Source of the DNA: Vitellaria paradoxa
Lineage: Eukaryota > Streptophyta > Magnoliopsida > Ericales > Sapotaceae
Assembly: GCA_019916065.1 (NCBI GenBank)
Contig: CM034244.1
Location: 33,851,433 to 33,915,432 of the forward strand
Direction: 5' to 3'
DNA: 64,000 bases
The position numbers and the translations under genes were made by a program. Positions 1 to 11,442 of the stretch are shown here, piece after piece; positions within the stretch are counted from its first letter, which is position 1, and each line of letters opens with the position of its first letter. The notes beneath the pieces were generated by a model, which was given only the letters and a program-made list of their open reading frames with translations, was not told the origin of the DNA and made no database searches.

Positions 1-1245
1 CCCTTCTCCATTTTCACTTTCATTATCTGCTCAGCAGTTGAAGGAGCAGGGGCTTTCCCCTCATCGACCTTTCTCTTCCTACCAGCCTTTTGCTCGACAG
101 CCTTCTCCTTCTGGGCCTCTCCGGCCCTTTGCCCTTTTGCCTTTGCCATGGCGAGTTTCTTGTAGTCAATCTTCGGGGCCATGTCTTCTTCTTCTTCCCC
201 TTCTAAATCTGAGAAGTAGTCAAAGGCAGGGGGTATCTCGACTTCTTCTTCTTCTTCCTCTTCCTCCTCGTCTAAAAGAACAAATCTTCGCTTCCTCGGC
301 TGCTCGGAAGGCTCAGGAACCGCTACTTGAGGGGCTTGAACTTGCTCGGCAACCAATGGAATAGCGAATGGAGGGGGACGAGTCCACCCTGGATGCCTTA
401 AGGCGTAGTAATTCTCTTTCTCTTCAGCAGAAGCCCGGAACCACCACTGAAGACGCCTGATAGCCTCCGAGGTTGCGAAACCTTGAGGGGGGCGATAAAC
501 GTCTGATGAGAGGGGGTGAAGTTGAACAGAATTGGAACCGCTCTGGCGAAGGGATAGAGATCTGGACCTCCAAGGAATTTGAACACCTCCTTAAGATGTT
601 CCTTGTCAGCACGAAGGCCAGTAGCCCAGAACTTCTTTGACTGGACAGCTGCACAGATATTAAATCAAACAGTTAGCATGCTTAAAAGTGAGGATAAAAT
701 GCCGAAGAAGAATAAGAACTGGTAGCATTTGAAATCAACCAACCTGGGCCCAAAGAAACCCGAGGGACGATTGGAAAACGATCTTCGTCTGGATCGTGTG
801 TCCAGTGACCTGTGACGACGCACAGGTCACTTTCTGACTTAATCGTATCAGGCAGCATGTGGACCAAGGCCTTTTCTGGTCGGGATTTCAGGTACCACCT
901 GTTCTCATCCTTTCTCACCTTCTGGATAGAGTAACAGTAAAGAAGATCCCACTCGGATATGTGGAATCCGTATCGCCTGTTTATTTCTATTACCCCATTA
1001 ACAATTCTATAAAAGTTGTGGGTGAGGTTCCTAGGGCCAAGGTCCAGAATGCTCATCATAGAGCGAAGAAAGGGGTGCAGGGGGAACCTAAGGCCACCTT
1101 CGGTGATTGCCACTATGGGGAATTCCCCTGTTTCGCGCTCGCCTTGTTCGGCGAGCCTAATACCTACGTTCTGAGGAATTTGGTATTTCTCCTTGAAAAT
1201 CCTAACTTTCTCCTCAGAACTTAGCTCGTTTGCGAGTCTACCCAT
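1..1245 (-). CDS. Antisense retrotransposon ORF (gypsy-type 'transposase' domain), partial and frameshifted
   Basis: A reading frame antisense to the element that hosts it. Exon 1 runs from the ATG at 1245 to 744. A 95-bp intron (donor CAG|GTTGGT at 743, acceptor TGTGCAG at 650-649, with a TGCTAAC branch-like motif) leads into exon 2, which leaves the window at position 1. Exon 1 has the motif GLRFPLHPFLRSMM (about residues 51-64) and a following conserved block typical of the plant domain named 'putative gypsy type transposon' (PF04195). Exon 2 is rich in Trp and Arg, then strongly acidic (a run of Glu/Asp near 245-280), then basic with KRK-type nuclear signals near 90-110. The frame shifts at a run of six C (plus-strand G run 487-492): a one-base loss there explains why the good coding frame changes. 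The function is unknown. I infer a decayed copy that no longer makes the full protein. Confidence 0.6.
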
Positions 1246-1754
1246 AACGGAAGATTTGAAGTAAAAAGGGGATTAACTCACCAGGAACGAAGAACGACGG
1301 GAAGGGTGAAGGCTCGCGAAGATGAATACTCAGAGGGAAAGAAGCAAGGGAAATCTGATGGCTCGAATCGCGGAAAGGAAGTAAGAGAAGATGAACCAGG
1401 TATATATGTATATGTGTATGTATCTATGAGGGTAACCGAAACGTTTCCAATGAAAAGGCAACGGGGGGTAAAAATGGCATTTATTACCGCCCCAATTTTC
1501 AAATTTCTGACCATTCACATTTTAACACCCCGAATCTGGGAATCCGCGTAAGCGGCGCGGCAGATGAAAAGCTGAAAGGGCACTACGCGTGTCGTCACGA
1601 GAAGAGAGAGAAAAGTCCAATCAGATTTGATGCGCGTCAGGGAGATACTAAACGACAAACTGTGTAGGGAGATTGAGGGATCAGTAAGGTAAGGCTATTC
1701 TGCTCTGCTACTCTGCTCGGAAAATATCTTTTTCCGACCAGAGTGGGGGCAAAA

Positions 1755-2660
1755 TGTTGGGCAAAATAATACTAAGCTGTACTTGTGCCGAACAAGTTTA
1801 GTCTGGTGCCACGTGGCCCAGTGCCGAGCATACTCGTGTGAGCCACATAGTCATTCGCCGAGCACGTTTCCGTCGTGACACGTGGCGTCCTGCCGAACAA
1901 CTGATTAATGGCACGAGAGTTCCACGTGAGTGTTATACGTGAACACATGATTCAAAGTTAGTGTTCCAAAGAGTACCCTGAATCTCAGCATCAATGAACA
2001 GTGTATTGCCACGTGGCTATAGCCGAGGATCTTGGAAGCTAGTTTGCTCGGCCTATCTGTTGGCGGCTAATAAATGTCGAACTTGGGACCCACAGCCTTT
2101 AAAGAGGGCTTGTGACTATAAATGCACCTTAGTTAAGATTGAACTGGGTACTTGTCTCTGAGGAAGTAACTAAATCGGTCTATCTCGTCACGATTTGGTG
2201 GCTGATGTGGCAGGAAGATAGTTTGACCCTGAAATTCCGGTTGTAATGCCGTGTTAAGCCGCCAGAAGCATTAAATGAAAGGCATGGTGTATTAATGAGG
2301 GGTTTGAGGCATTAAATGAAGGGGAAGAGTATTTAAAGCAAAGGAAGAAAAGAGGGACACGGCAGTGTGCGTAACGTCAAGTCGCAGGTATGCTTTAATC
2401 ATTACTCAGACTACTATAAATAGGATATTCTACCGAACCACAAAGGTAAGCTGACTATTGCCAACTCAAGCTTTTACTCAATTATTCCCAAAAAAGTTTC
2501 CTTCTTGAAGCGACTTGCTGACTTAATCATCGGAGGGTTTTCCGGCCAGAGACCTCCTCTCCGGCCGTCACCTTTCTTTCTGTCTTTGTTCGGCAGGTCG
2601 GCGATTGCATTTCCGGTTGGCGTGGTCAGCAGTTCCGGCGGTAATTTTTGCTGCCGAACA
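1755..2660 (+). repeat. 3' LTR of the Tat-like element (906 bp)
   Basis: The ends are TG...CA (TGTTGGGC... and ...CCGAACA). A TATAAATA at 2415-2422 is the likely promoter, leaving about 240 bp of R and U5. The same family returns as a solo LTR at 60113-60989 on the other strand. The two copies match through the U5 end (GGCGGTAA), the GGTTTTCCGG segment, the TATA region and the TGTTGGG start. Confidence 0.8.
2415..2422 (+). promoter_or_regulatory. TATA box of the LTR
   Basis: TATAAATA lies inside the LTR at the usual U3/R position. The solo LTR has the same motif at 60347-60354 on the minus strand. A second weaker TATAAAT lies near 2116. Confidence 0.5.
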
Positions 2661-3120
2661 TAATATACACTTATTTAGACGCAAAACGAAAAAAGAAAAA
2701 AAAAATCTATAGAAAAATACAACACAAGCAATCGCAAAATACAATGAAACCACTTAAAAGTTCCATATAATTATACACAGATTAAACTAAATTTTATGAT
2801 TAAAAAAACCAGAATGTTAACATTCTCAATTTTACCAATCACGGTTTATCAAAAATTTTTTTGCTACTTGTACATATATAATATAAATATTTTAAATAAA
2901 ATATAATTTTTATTTTTATGAAATTATGATTTAAAAAAATATACTTTTCAAAACCGGTCAGTCCGCAGGTATATAGATTTAGACTGAATCTTACAAATTA
3001 GATCCGATTGCTTTTAAATCTAGATCAGATCTATTATAATTGGATCTGAATTTGACGAATTTAGTCCAGATCAGATTCAAAATTCACCCCATTGACAAGC
3101 CTACTCATAATAAGACCTCC
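2661..3120. other. AT-rich intergenic stretch, nothing recognised
   Basis: No open frame with coding character. It starts directly after the LTR and contains an AAATTTTGACG/ATCAGATC-rich low-complexity patch near 2990-3080. Confidence 0.5.
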
Positions 3121-3399
3121 CTTTCTTTGTGAGCAGACTAATGTTGAACTCCCAAATGAGCCACTACACTAACAATCTCCACCTTGATGACTTTAGTTGC
3201 TCCCATATCCAACCTTCACCCTAGGAGAATTTTTTGAAAAAACATTACTTTCAATCATAGAAACTTATCATGCTCCACTACAAAAAGCATACTCACTTAG
3301 AATAAACCAATTCCAGGCATTTCACTTCAACACATATCGAAACCTTGCAAAAAACTTTTGGAGCAACTTCCATATTTGGCTTTCACAGAAGTTCATTAG

Positions 3400-4010
3400 C
3401 CATAGATTTAAAATTCTACCACACACCCTACCTCAATGCCAAACCAATGCCGGTGTATAAACCTGTGGACCCGCTAAAAGTAACACATCCTCTACCATAG
3501 CAACTTTAGGGATTAGTAGCATGTCTTGAGGACGTACATGTCCCTTTTAGAGAAGATCATCTTCTATGAAGACACTCACAAGGTTAGTAATATTATCAGT
3601 CTCTCTATTTATTGACCTAAAGTCACTTACTGAACCCGTTTCACCTATCGAATGATTTTTCTTGACGTGCCCAAATTGTTCACACATCAAGCAGAATACG
3701 TTTGTTTTTTTTTTTTTTTTTAATGGAGTTCTTCTTCTTCCTAGTTCTAGTTACCACCATAGCTAAGTCTTTAAGAATAACATTGTTTCTATCGCTCAGT
3801 CTTCTATTTTCAAAAAAGAATTTACTAATAACTTTTGAAAGAACTAGCTTCTCTTTCTGATGAATCAACATAGGTTTCATGTGCTCATAGGAATGTGGAA
3901 AAGACCAAATAAGTCTCAAAGCTTGATTTTCAAGTACATTTAATTTGAGACGCCTTTTGTCTGATACAACCACATTAACAACCTCTATAAGATGTTTGGT
4001 CCAACCTCAT
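3400..4010 (-). pseudogene. Decayed Ty1/copia gag fragment
   Basis: The minus strand from about 3973 reads ENQALRLIWSFPHSYEHM followed by a KEKLVLSKV-type segment. This is the pattern of the copia gag domain (UBN2: '...LRLIWSLPSSYEHMKPIL...'). Further along, at about 3700-3640, a zinc-knuckle-like CLMCEQFGHVKKNH appears in a neighbouring frame, after an A-rich stretch that breaks the frame. The last metal ligand, normally Cys, reads His. No reverse transcriptase or integrase is seen nearby, so this is a gag-only relic. Confidence 0.55.
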
Positions 4011-4399
4011 TCTAACAAATTATTTTAGTAAGAGATTATGAAACTCAATTTGAAAAATTATTGCTAAGGGCAGGAAAATTTCATCTCAACAAGTGGATTG
4101 CTTTATTAGCATGATTCAAATTCGTGGTCGCTGTTATTATATCGACTCGAGAAATTTCAGTGTAGTTGCAACATTATAGGGGTATCGAGCGATATGCAAC
4201 TTTCATGGTTTTTTAACTTAAAAGAATCAAAAAATAATAAAAAATTTATAAAAATTCTAAATAATAAATTAATATATTATATAACTATCCACTTTAGTTG
4301 AGATTTCAGCGCAGCCCCTTATGATATCAGACTAAAACGCTGGGATAACGGATGTCTTGATCAATACTTTGAACTCTATTTATTAGTGGTTTAAATGAT

Positions 4400-4640
4400 A
4401 ACATTAAAATTGACATCCAAGCTTGCAAACCGATGACCGTATTTGCAACAATCGAACTAGCAAGATTGTATGAATCTCACAACCAAGCAAGTACACTTAC
4501 TGTGGAGATGAAACGGCAAAAATCAATTGAAATCAGCATGTCCAGTACGAGCTTAAGCACATTATCAGTTAAGAGATTAACTCCTGTAGAATTAAAAGAG
4601 CAAAGAGAAAAGGGTTTGTATTTTAAATTCAATTAAAAAT
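4400..4640 (+). pseudogene. Ty3/gypsy gag C-terminal relic
   Basis: The plus strand reads IELARLYESHNQ (about 4450-4485) and, about 80 bases on, VKRLTPVELKEQREKGLYF. Both are hallmarks of the segment just before the zinc knuckle in chromovirus-type gag ('...GLARLYEAR...' and '...RLSPAELQERRKKGLCYNC'). Here the Cys expected after GL is replaced (YFKFN) and a stop follows at 4634. No pol is seen, so this is an isolated degenerate piece. Confidence 0.5.
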
Positions 4641-4719
4641 TTAGTCCTAATCATTAATATAAGAAATTTTTTTCATTAAAGTAAGCTAATTCGATCAGGA
4701 AGATAATGACGTACACACG

Positions 4720-5150
4720 GAGCTAGGAGATCATGGATGATCTGCGAAATGAATTCTCTAAGCTGCCCTTGAGGACAAAGGTGTTCTTCTCCATAAGTAT
4801 GGAATGTCACGTGCATAACCACTTGAGGATATCTTTTACAAATAGATCATGAGTTAAATAAGTCTTCAGATTGGCAAGAAGAGTTATGAGGAATTTGTTC
4901 CTAATTTGTATGGGAAGTGGATGAGTTCCATTGAATTTTGTTCTATTTACTTGTAATCCATTAGCACTAATAAACAGTGAATATATCCATTTTCTTGATA
5001 GTTGGTTTGTCTAACTTTAGCCCTCGAAGTAAATCGATCTTTGATTGTAAGTAAATCTTTTTAATTTGATATCTATCCAAAATATGGAAGAACAATAAAC
5101 AAATCTCTACTTCTTCCAGAAGCAAACGTAAGAAATAGTATTAGAGCTTG
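4720..5150 (+). repeat. Possible gypsy LTR remnant with tRNA-Met-type primer site
   Basis: Near 4750-4785 the sequence resembles the end of a gypsy pol gene (AAGCTGCCCTTGAGGACAA). A stretch of LTR character follows, with a TAATAAACAGTGA motif near 4967. TAGTATTAGAGC at 5136-5147 matches the usual plant primer site TGGTATCAGAGC at 10 of 12 positions. The ends are eroded and no target duplication is visible. Together with the gag relic just upstream this looks like a rearranged gypsy remnant. Confidence 0.3.
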
Positions 5151-5644
5151 CATCATGTTTTTCATCTCGTGGTAGAAAAGTGACATTGGCATTCTAATAT
5201 TCACCCAGGATTATAATGCAAAACCTAAAGAAGTGATGTTGGCATTGTAACTGAGGGTGGTGGAATGTTACGATCCATTGGTGTATGCAATATCAGATGT
5301 TAGTGTGGTGCTTGTATATCTTGAGGTTCTTACCCTTAACGATTAACTTTTAGGAGTTAGTTCTTCAGCATTTTGTTAAAAAAATAAAAAATTGTTTTTA
5401 TACAAACATAGGTTCATCTATTTAGAATTTTTTTATATTTTTATCTTTGATAAAAAATATGTATAGCATGCCTAAAATCTAACAAAAAATATGTATATTG
5501 ATTGCCAAAAACAAGCCTAAAAGGGCTTTAAAAAATATATATAGATATATACACTATTGTTTCCAAACCAGCTTACAACAAGAATTTAACATATCATAAC
5601 AAGTTTTGTACCTCTTTGTACTTTCATGACAATTTTTTATTAGA

Positions 5645-6257
5645 ATAATGCATATATTAGCCTCGAATTTATAACCAATATATAAATATTTTACTGTAAC
5701 TCAATTTATTACAATTCCATTTCTAAACTAAAGAAGAATATGTAAATAAACTCTCAAACTTATACCAAATATACAAATACACTCTTGCAATTCAATTTGC
5801 AGCAATTCCACCCCATTTAAAACTTCAAACATGTTAATGTGAATTAAATTTTTATTGCATCGGCTTAACACATAGTAGTGGAAGAAAAATTACCTTGTGA
5901 AAACTTGACACCTTCAACTCTTTTGTAATCAAAACAAATGAATGCTCGAATTGCCAAAAATTAGGAGAGAGAATTATTAATTGATTAGATTTTTTTCCCC
6001 TTTTAGTGAGCCCCACTTTTTCATTTATTCATTATTCTTTAATTCATGAATAAAATTATTACAAATTAAACTATGAAAGTATATTTACACATGGGTAAAT
6101 GTTCAAGAGCTTATTTAATTATCAAAAAAAAAAAAAAGTTCAAGAGCTTATTTGTGCAATATTTCTTAATTCAACAATAAAATTGTTACAACTTAAAACA
6201 TAAAAACCATATTTGTACATTAAATATAAGTTTTAAAGCTTATTTATGTAATTATTA
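5645..6257. repeat. Non-autonomous TIR element (MULE-like), about 0.6 kb
   Basis: The left end (GCATATATTAGCCTCGAATTTATAACCAATATA from about 5649) and the reverse complement of the right end (ACATAAATAAGCTTTAAAAC from about 6255) match over roughly 60 bases. The terminal motif recurs once more near 5745-5790, a tandem subterminal repeat typical of MULE-like elements. No coding capacity; target duplication not resolved. Confidence 0.35.
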
Positions 6258-6259
6258 TT

Positions 6260-7135
6260 CTATAAGTACCTCCCAAGCTTCTTTCAACCATTAATTTGTA
6301 GGAATAAGAAAACATGAATACAAAATGCAAGAATAAAAAGAGAACTGAAAAAGAAAAAATTTAAGAACTATTAGGCTTTCTTTTTTTTTTTAATCCAGGC
6401 TTTGTTTCTTCAAAATTTAGGTGTCTTTTAATTTATTTTTATATTTTTTATTTTCTATTTTTTATTTTAAGCGCATTGTTATTTTGCACTTTTAAAAACA
6501 AAAAAACAACTAAAATGCATTTCCAATTATTTTTTCAAAATTTATTTTAGAAAATAAAAAATAAATTTACACATGAAATGAAAGATAAAAAAAAATCATT
6601 TTGAACGTTTTCAACTCAAAATAAGAAAAATCTTAAAATAAAAAAAATATAGTATTTTCTTTTTTCCTTATTTTAAAATTTTTAAAACATAAAACACATA
6701 AAATAAAAATAAATAAAAAATAAAAAACAAACCAAATGTCACTTTAATTTTTTTCTGTTAGAAGCTATACTTTTTAAGGTTGCTATTCGCATTCAATATA
6801 AAAAAAAAAAAATACATCCCTTGGGGTAAAAGCTACAAGAAATTAAAAAAAAATGAATTTTTTAATTTTCATTTTTTTTTAAATTGCAATTAACATGTCT
6901 AAAGGCAGGTGCTTCTAAAAACAATTAAAATTTGAAGAAACTTATAAGACGGGAAAAAAAAAATGGCTACCAAGACAAAAGAAACGCAGCTTAACATCAC
7001 ACAGTTGGGCCTTGGCCCTAACAAACGGAAAGGGCCTAAGAAGAGTCGCGTAAAAGTACTAATTCCTCTCCCATCAACAAAATCACATCCCCATAGAAAG
7101 GAGGGGATGAGCACAAAGTTTTAAAAACAAAGGCA
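6260..7135. other. AT-rich intergenic DNA before the carrier duplication
   Basis: Homopolymer-rich, no coding frame. 6900-7135 lies just downstream of the AAC-A 3' end and has no counterpart in the second copy, whose homology starts near 16552. Confidence 0.5.
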
Positions 7136-7435
7136 TGATGCAGCACATATTCAAATTCCCCTCCAAATTTGAAAGTAACAAAGCCGAAATGAAAGTCACA
7201 CTCCACAAAAAATTGAGCTCCAAGAACCTCCAAATAGAGGTTCAAGGAAACAAAAATTTTCCTGCGAGAAAACAACAATGTTTGGGACATAAACCTATCC
7301 CATGAATTTGGTTATTCAAATTGAGCAAAAATTGCCCTGGATGAATGAATGGAATGCTCAAATAAGCTCAAAAATAGATATCTCTTTTCTTTTCATCAAC
7401 ATCTCTATATATGAAACTAGAAAGGGGTTGATAAA

Positions 7436-9892
7436 TTAGGCTCCACCCGAGCCATACTTCTTTCCAAAAACAATCACCTGTAGCTTGTCATAACCAGCAA
7501 GCACACCGGCACCGGCGACAGCTCGGAGGATGTTAGCACCGGCACCCTTGAACAAAGATTTGGGTCCCTCGTTCTTAAGGATTTGAGCAAAGGCATCCAA
7601 TGAACTCTTGTACTTCACGGCTTCCCCAGAGGTCATCATCATTCTTCTTCGGACCGTATCAATCGGGTAGGAGGCAAGGCCAGCACCGTTTGTGATGACC
7701 CAACCAAGAGCAAAACTAGCAAAGAAATTGTCCTGGAATCATCAAAAAGCACAAGTGCCAACAAAATTTCAGCGATGCCCTCCACAAAATAAACAATTAC
7801 ATCTTCAGTGTCAGGGAATGTCACTTGGTAAATTGCAAAATTAAATAAATAATAAAAAATAAATAAATAGATAAATAAAGCCTCCGTGGAAGAACTCAAT
7901 CAACCAACATCGTTGAGGCAAATGCAAAATAAAGGGATAATTGTTTTTTTATGTCTGTACTTGAAGGTAAAAATCACTTATATTTTTAAACTTTAAAAAC
8001 TTATCATAATACCATTCTAATCTTGAATTGAAGCGAAAACGTTAAAAAATTCGTCAAAAATAACGGTTTTGACTCTTAATAATTTTGAAAAGTTCATTTA
8101 TACCCCATGTAGTCTAAATTATCTATACTTACACCCTCTAATTCTATTTGATTTTTAATAGGTGTTTTATATTTTCACTTGAAAATTTTACGCCAGTTTA
8201 TGACTCCACTTTAGTACAAAATATAAGGGGTATAAAGATAAATTTTTAAAGTTTAAGAGGTGTAAACGATTTTTACTTTAAGTACAGAAAGTAAAAAAAT
8301 AATTATCTCCAAAATAAAACATAATAGGAAAGAACAAGGAAGGTGGTGTTTAGCCAGTAATAGTCTATGGGGTTAATGTCTCAAAAATGGGATTGTACTT
8401 TTTTCTCTATCTCCTGTTCTAAAACAAATGCCAGATGAGAGTCAACTTTTTGAACAAGACAAAAGATATAGTTCTTTACAGGTAAAAACAATATTGCTAG
8501 CAATATGCATGGAGCCAGATAACATACATTTGAAACTAAAAAAAAAATTCTCGTAAAATACAATAATAGGTAACACTGATGAAGCAAAGCCAGACAATAA
8601 TCTACTAACCTGCAATTTGCCAGTGAGGATCACTGGCTTCAGGGAGTCGTACATTCCAAAGTACAAACCACGGTACACGATGATGCCGACGCATGATATG
8701 TTAAACCCACGGTAGAGACCAGCAATACCATCTGCTTGCAGTGTCTTCCTGTAGACATCAACCAAACCATTGAACTGCCTCTCTCCTCCCTTCTTCGCAG
8801 CCTTGGCATCATTTGCAAGACGGGTTCGAGCATAATCCAGGGAATACACAAAGAGTAGGGAAGAAGCACCAGCAGCACCACCAGATGCCAAGTTACCAGC
8901 AAACCATTTCCAGTAGCCGTCACGGTCTTTCTTGAAGTTGAAAAGCCTCTTGAAGTAATCCTTGAATGCAAAATTCAAGGCCTACAAAACATTTGGGTGT
9001 TCAGTCAGAAATACACATCAGAGAAGACTGCCATCTGCACATGCATAAAATTCCAAAAATGCTACGATTACAACAATCTTTTTCAACATTCCAAAATGAC
9101 GTCGTTTTAGACCAAAAAAATAAGGGAAAAAAACCCAAATCTAATACACTTTCTACACACAAATCCCACCCTCTCCCACCCTCTGTGGAATGTATTTTGG
9201 GCTGAAAGCGTATATCACCTTATGAAATGTATTTTTGGCAGAAAGTGTATCAGATTTGAGATTTTTTTGTTCCCTGTTTTTTTTATCCAAAATGATGTCA
9301 TTTGAAAATGTTGTAAAATGTATTGGAAAAATTATTGTAAACGTAGCATTTCTCATAAAATTCAACCATGCCAAATAAAAGAAGAACAGCAAACCTGAGT
9401 AGGGAAATAACGGATGACATTAGCGGTATTTCCTCTCCACAACGATCCAAACCCTTCATCTTTAATTGTTCTCTTGAAACAATCTCCAATTCCCTTGTAG
9501 GGTTCAGAAAGCCGGCCGGACTTAATCATCTCGTCCTGATTTTGAATCAAAAGTTTCACCCGCTCAATTGGAGCCGCAGCAGTTTTGGAGACAGCTGCTG
9601 AAACTCCACCCATGAGAAAATCAATGGCAAAGCTTCCTAATCCTTTCTCAGAGGGGGCTTGGACAAACACAGGTGAAGCGTTTGCAGCAACCAATGACAG
9701 ATCCTGGGTAGCTCTGCATGTTCGTGTCATGGGATATTGGAATGCAGCACTTGAGTAGTTCCCATATGAAAACTGCTTCTGATAAAGAGCGGGTTTCTGA
9801 TAGCTCCTGTAACTCATTTGAGCATTAGAACTGAGATGAATCAAGCCAGCTGCCTTCTGCAAGACGGTTGGGTGCTGCTGCTGATTGGCCAT
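7436..9892 (-). CDS. AAC: Mitochondrial ADP/ATP carrier, copy A
   Basis: It exchanges matrix ATP for cytosolic ADP across the inner mitochondrial membrane and belongs to the mitochondrial carrier family. Coding exons are 9395-9892, 8610-8981 and 7436-7732 (498, 372 and 297 nt; all phase 0; donors CAG|GT). The product is 388 residues, normal for plants. Residues 1 to about 80 form the plant N-terminal extension. Three carrier repeats follow: PIERVK at 108-113, SLDYAR at 213-218 with Ser in place of the usual Pro, and PIDTVR at 313-318. The ADP/ATP-carrier signature RRRMMM is at 318-323. The conserved [14 protein letters not shown] is intact (153-166), unlike in copy B. The ATG at 9892 was chosen because MANQQQ matches MADQQQ of copy B; the in-frame sequence upstream belongs to the 5'UTR exon and intron. 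The gene's own introns are 401 nt... see 8609-7733 (877 nt, enlarged by a TIR element) and 9394-8982 (413 nt). Confidence 0.93.
7934..8310. repeat. TIR element inside the last intron of AAC-A
   Basis: The ends are GGGATAATTGTTTTTTTATG and, reverse-complemented, GGAGATAATTATTTTTTTAC. Inverted matching runs about 40 bases and includes TCTGTACTTGAAGGTAAAAATC against TCTGTACTTAAAGTAAAAATC. It is flanked by AAAATAAA (7926-7933 and 8311-8318). The same intron of AAC-B lacks it. Confidence 0.6.
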
Positions 9893-9914
9893 TACGTCGA
9901 GCAAATAAGAACCC
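9893..9914 (-). other. 5'UTR part of AAC-A exon 2
   Basis: The acceptor ATGCCAG|GGGTT sits at 9916-9915, so exon 2 begins at 9914, 22 nt before the ATG. The same arrangement, TATGCAG|GGGTT, occurs in copy B at 19271-19270. Confidence 0.6.
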
Positions 9915-10999
9915 CTGGCATATTTCATGCAAACATTACGGTTAATTACAGAATCCATTTAGACAAATTATGGCCTGAAATCGTAAAGCAATCCTTGGCA
10001 ACAAAGTAAATCGAGTTTCAGGATTTAGGGTCTGTTTGTTTTTAAAATGTTTTGGGGGGAAAAGACACACAAGCCAAGGGGCATTGCAAGGTCAAGAAAA
10101 AATAAAATGAAAAAATGGCCGAGTACCCTAACATATTGGGAAACTTCAAACAATCATTCAATTAAAAGAATGGCTTAACAAGTTTTCAAGACAGCAGCGG
10201 AACTGCTCAGTAACAGGGGTAACAGTGTTGTGTTTCCCGTGCACAAAACATGGAACCCATTGGAGGTGAAAAAAATTTAATCACAAGAAATACAAATACT
10301 TCTTTTTTTTGGATAAATAATAAGAAATGCAAATACTTGGAATTCTCGTAACAACACTTTGGCACTAGCAGTGGTAGTATCCAAATTAAACATTTTTTGG
10401 GAACTAACTCATAGAGCCGAAAAAAAGAAAACAGAGAGAGAGAGAGGGAGAGGCAGTAGACAGAATACAAGAGCTGATGCGTGGTCAAAATAAAGAACCC
10501 AGATCAGGAAAACAACTAAAACTCCAAAGGAATGAAGCAGAACAAGAAGGCTCAAAACTCCAGCCGGAGACCCGCCCTGCCCTCATTGCCCCGCCCAACC
10601 CCCTTCTATCCACAGAGTTTTCGACTCCCATAGGAAAATCTTGCGCAATTCGTACAGTAACATGTTTTATATACACTCTCCAACTTCTGCTGCTATCAAT
10701 TGCTAATTAAAGAAATCATTCAATAGTCTTTTTTTTTTTTGGGGGCAAAATAAAAACAATTCAAAAAATAGTATCAAATTAGTAGATGTCGAATCTATCT
10801 TCACATAAAAAAAAATAAAAGAAGTTTTAAAGTCCTTTTTTATAGGTTCCAGTGCTGCAGTAGGCATTGTGTTATTACATAAAAATACCCGTCCAAAGGG
10901 ATGTTGTGTGTAATAATGACAAATATGTTATTCAACAACCGATTCGCGAGTGCCTAAATTTTTCTTTTCCTTTGAAATGTTAGTCTGCTTCTGAAGCTT

Positions 11000-11215
11000 G
11001 GGGCTGCAGTGAATTGATGGATGAACGGTCCAGATTCAATTGCAATTTAATGACATTGATGGTCCTCTCACCCTCACCCTATTTCTTTTAACTTTTATTT
11101 TTATTTTAAAATTAATTTTAACTAAATTAACTTGGAACCGTTAATTATTATTGTTAAATCTAGACTCTTCATTCATCCATTACAGCTCCGCAGTACAAAA
11201 ATCCACTGCAGCCCC
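11000..11215. repeat. Short inverted-repeat element (MITE-like)
   Basis: Perfect 12-bp ends GGGGCTGCAGTG (11000-11011) and CACTGCAGCCCC (11204-11215), with weaker inverted similarity inwards (GGATGAACGGTCCAGATT against AATCTAGACTCTTCATTCAT). No clear target duplication. Its interior (11050-11140) is partly repeated at 11250-11385, so a later tandem copy exists. Confidence 0.5.
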
Positions 11216-11442
11216 TAAATCCTTGAAAATCCACCGTAAAGGTTGCGGTGAAAAATTAACGACTTGATCTGATTGCATTTTAATGAGAAAGAACTCTTCA
11301 TATTCTACATTAATTGCGATCCAATTAGAATTCTTGCAACCTTTATTTTTATTTTAAAATTAATTTTAACTAAATTAAATTAAGGCCCTCAGATCAATAT
11401 AATCAAATCAAAGCAATTGATTCTTCCACTTTCCACTAACCC

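Larger units (their letters stand above)
1..2660 (+). mobile_element. 3' end of a Ty3/gypsy (Tat-like) LTR retrotransposon
   Basis: The window opens inside a retrotransposon; its 5' LTR, gag and pol lie to the left, outside the window. Seen: a purine-rich tract (AGAGTGGGGGCAAAA, about 1740-1754) directly abuts an LTR that starts TGTTGGGC at 1755 and ends CCGAACA at 2660. That order, polypurine tract then LTR, sets the element on the plus strand. The stretch between (1-1754) carries an open, spliced reading frame on the opposite strand, listed separately. Extra antisense frames between integrase and the 3' LTR are known from the Tat lineage of Ty3/gypsy elements, so I infer that lineage. No integrase or reverse transcriptase is inside the window to confirm it. 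The 5 bp after the LTR are TAATA; the matching left copy is out of view. Confidence 0.75.

Noticed and set aside
38..364. Plus-strand 108-residue frame at the left end
   Set aside because: It is the shadow of the acidic minus-strand frame of the retrotransposon; its Leu/Ser/Pro-rich translation is what a reversed Glu/Lys-rich frame gives.
859..1224. Plus-strand 121-residue frame
   Set aside because: Overlaps the minus-strand frame that matches a known domain; no recognisable features of its own.
1755..2660. Reading the LTR as the 5' LTR of a minus-strand element because the ORF is on the minus strand
   Set aside because: A polypurine tract directly precedes TGTTGG on the plus strand and the LTR TATA box points the same way; no primer-site-like sequence follows the LTR on the minus strand.
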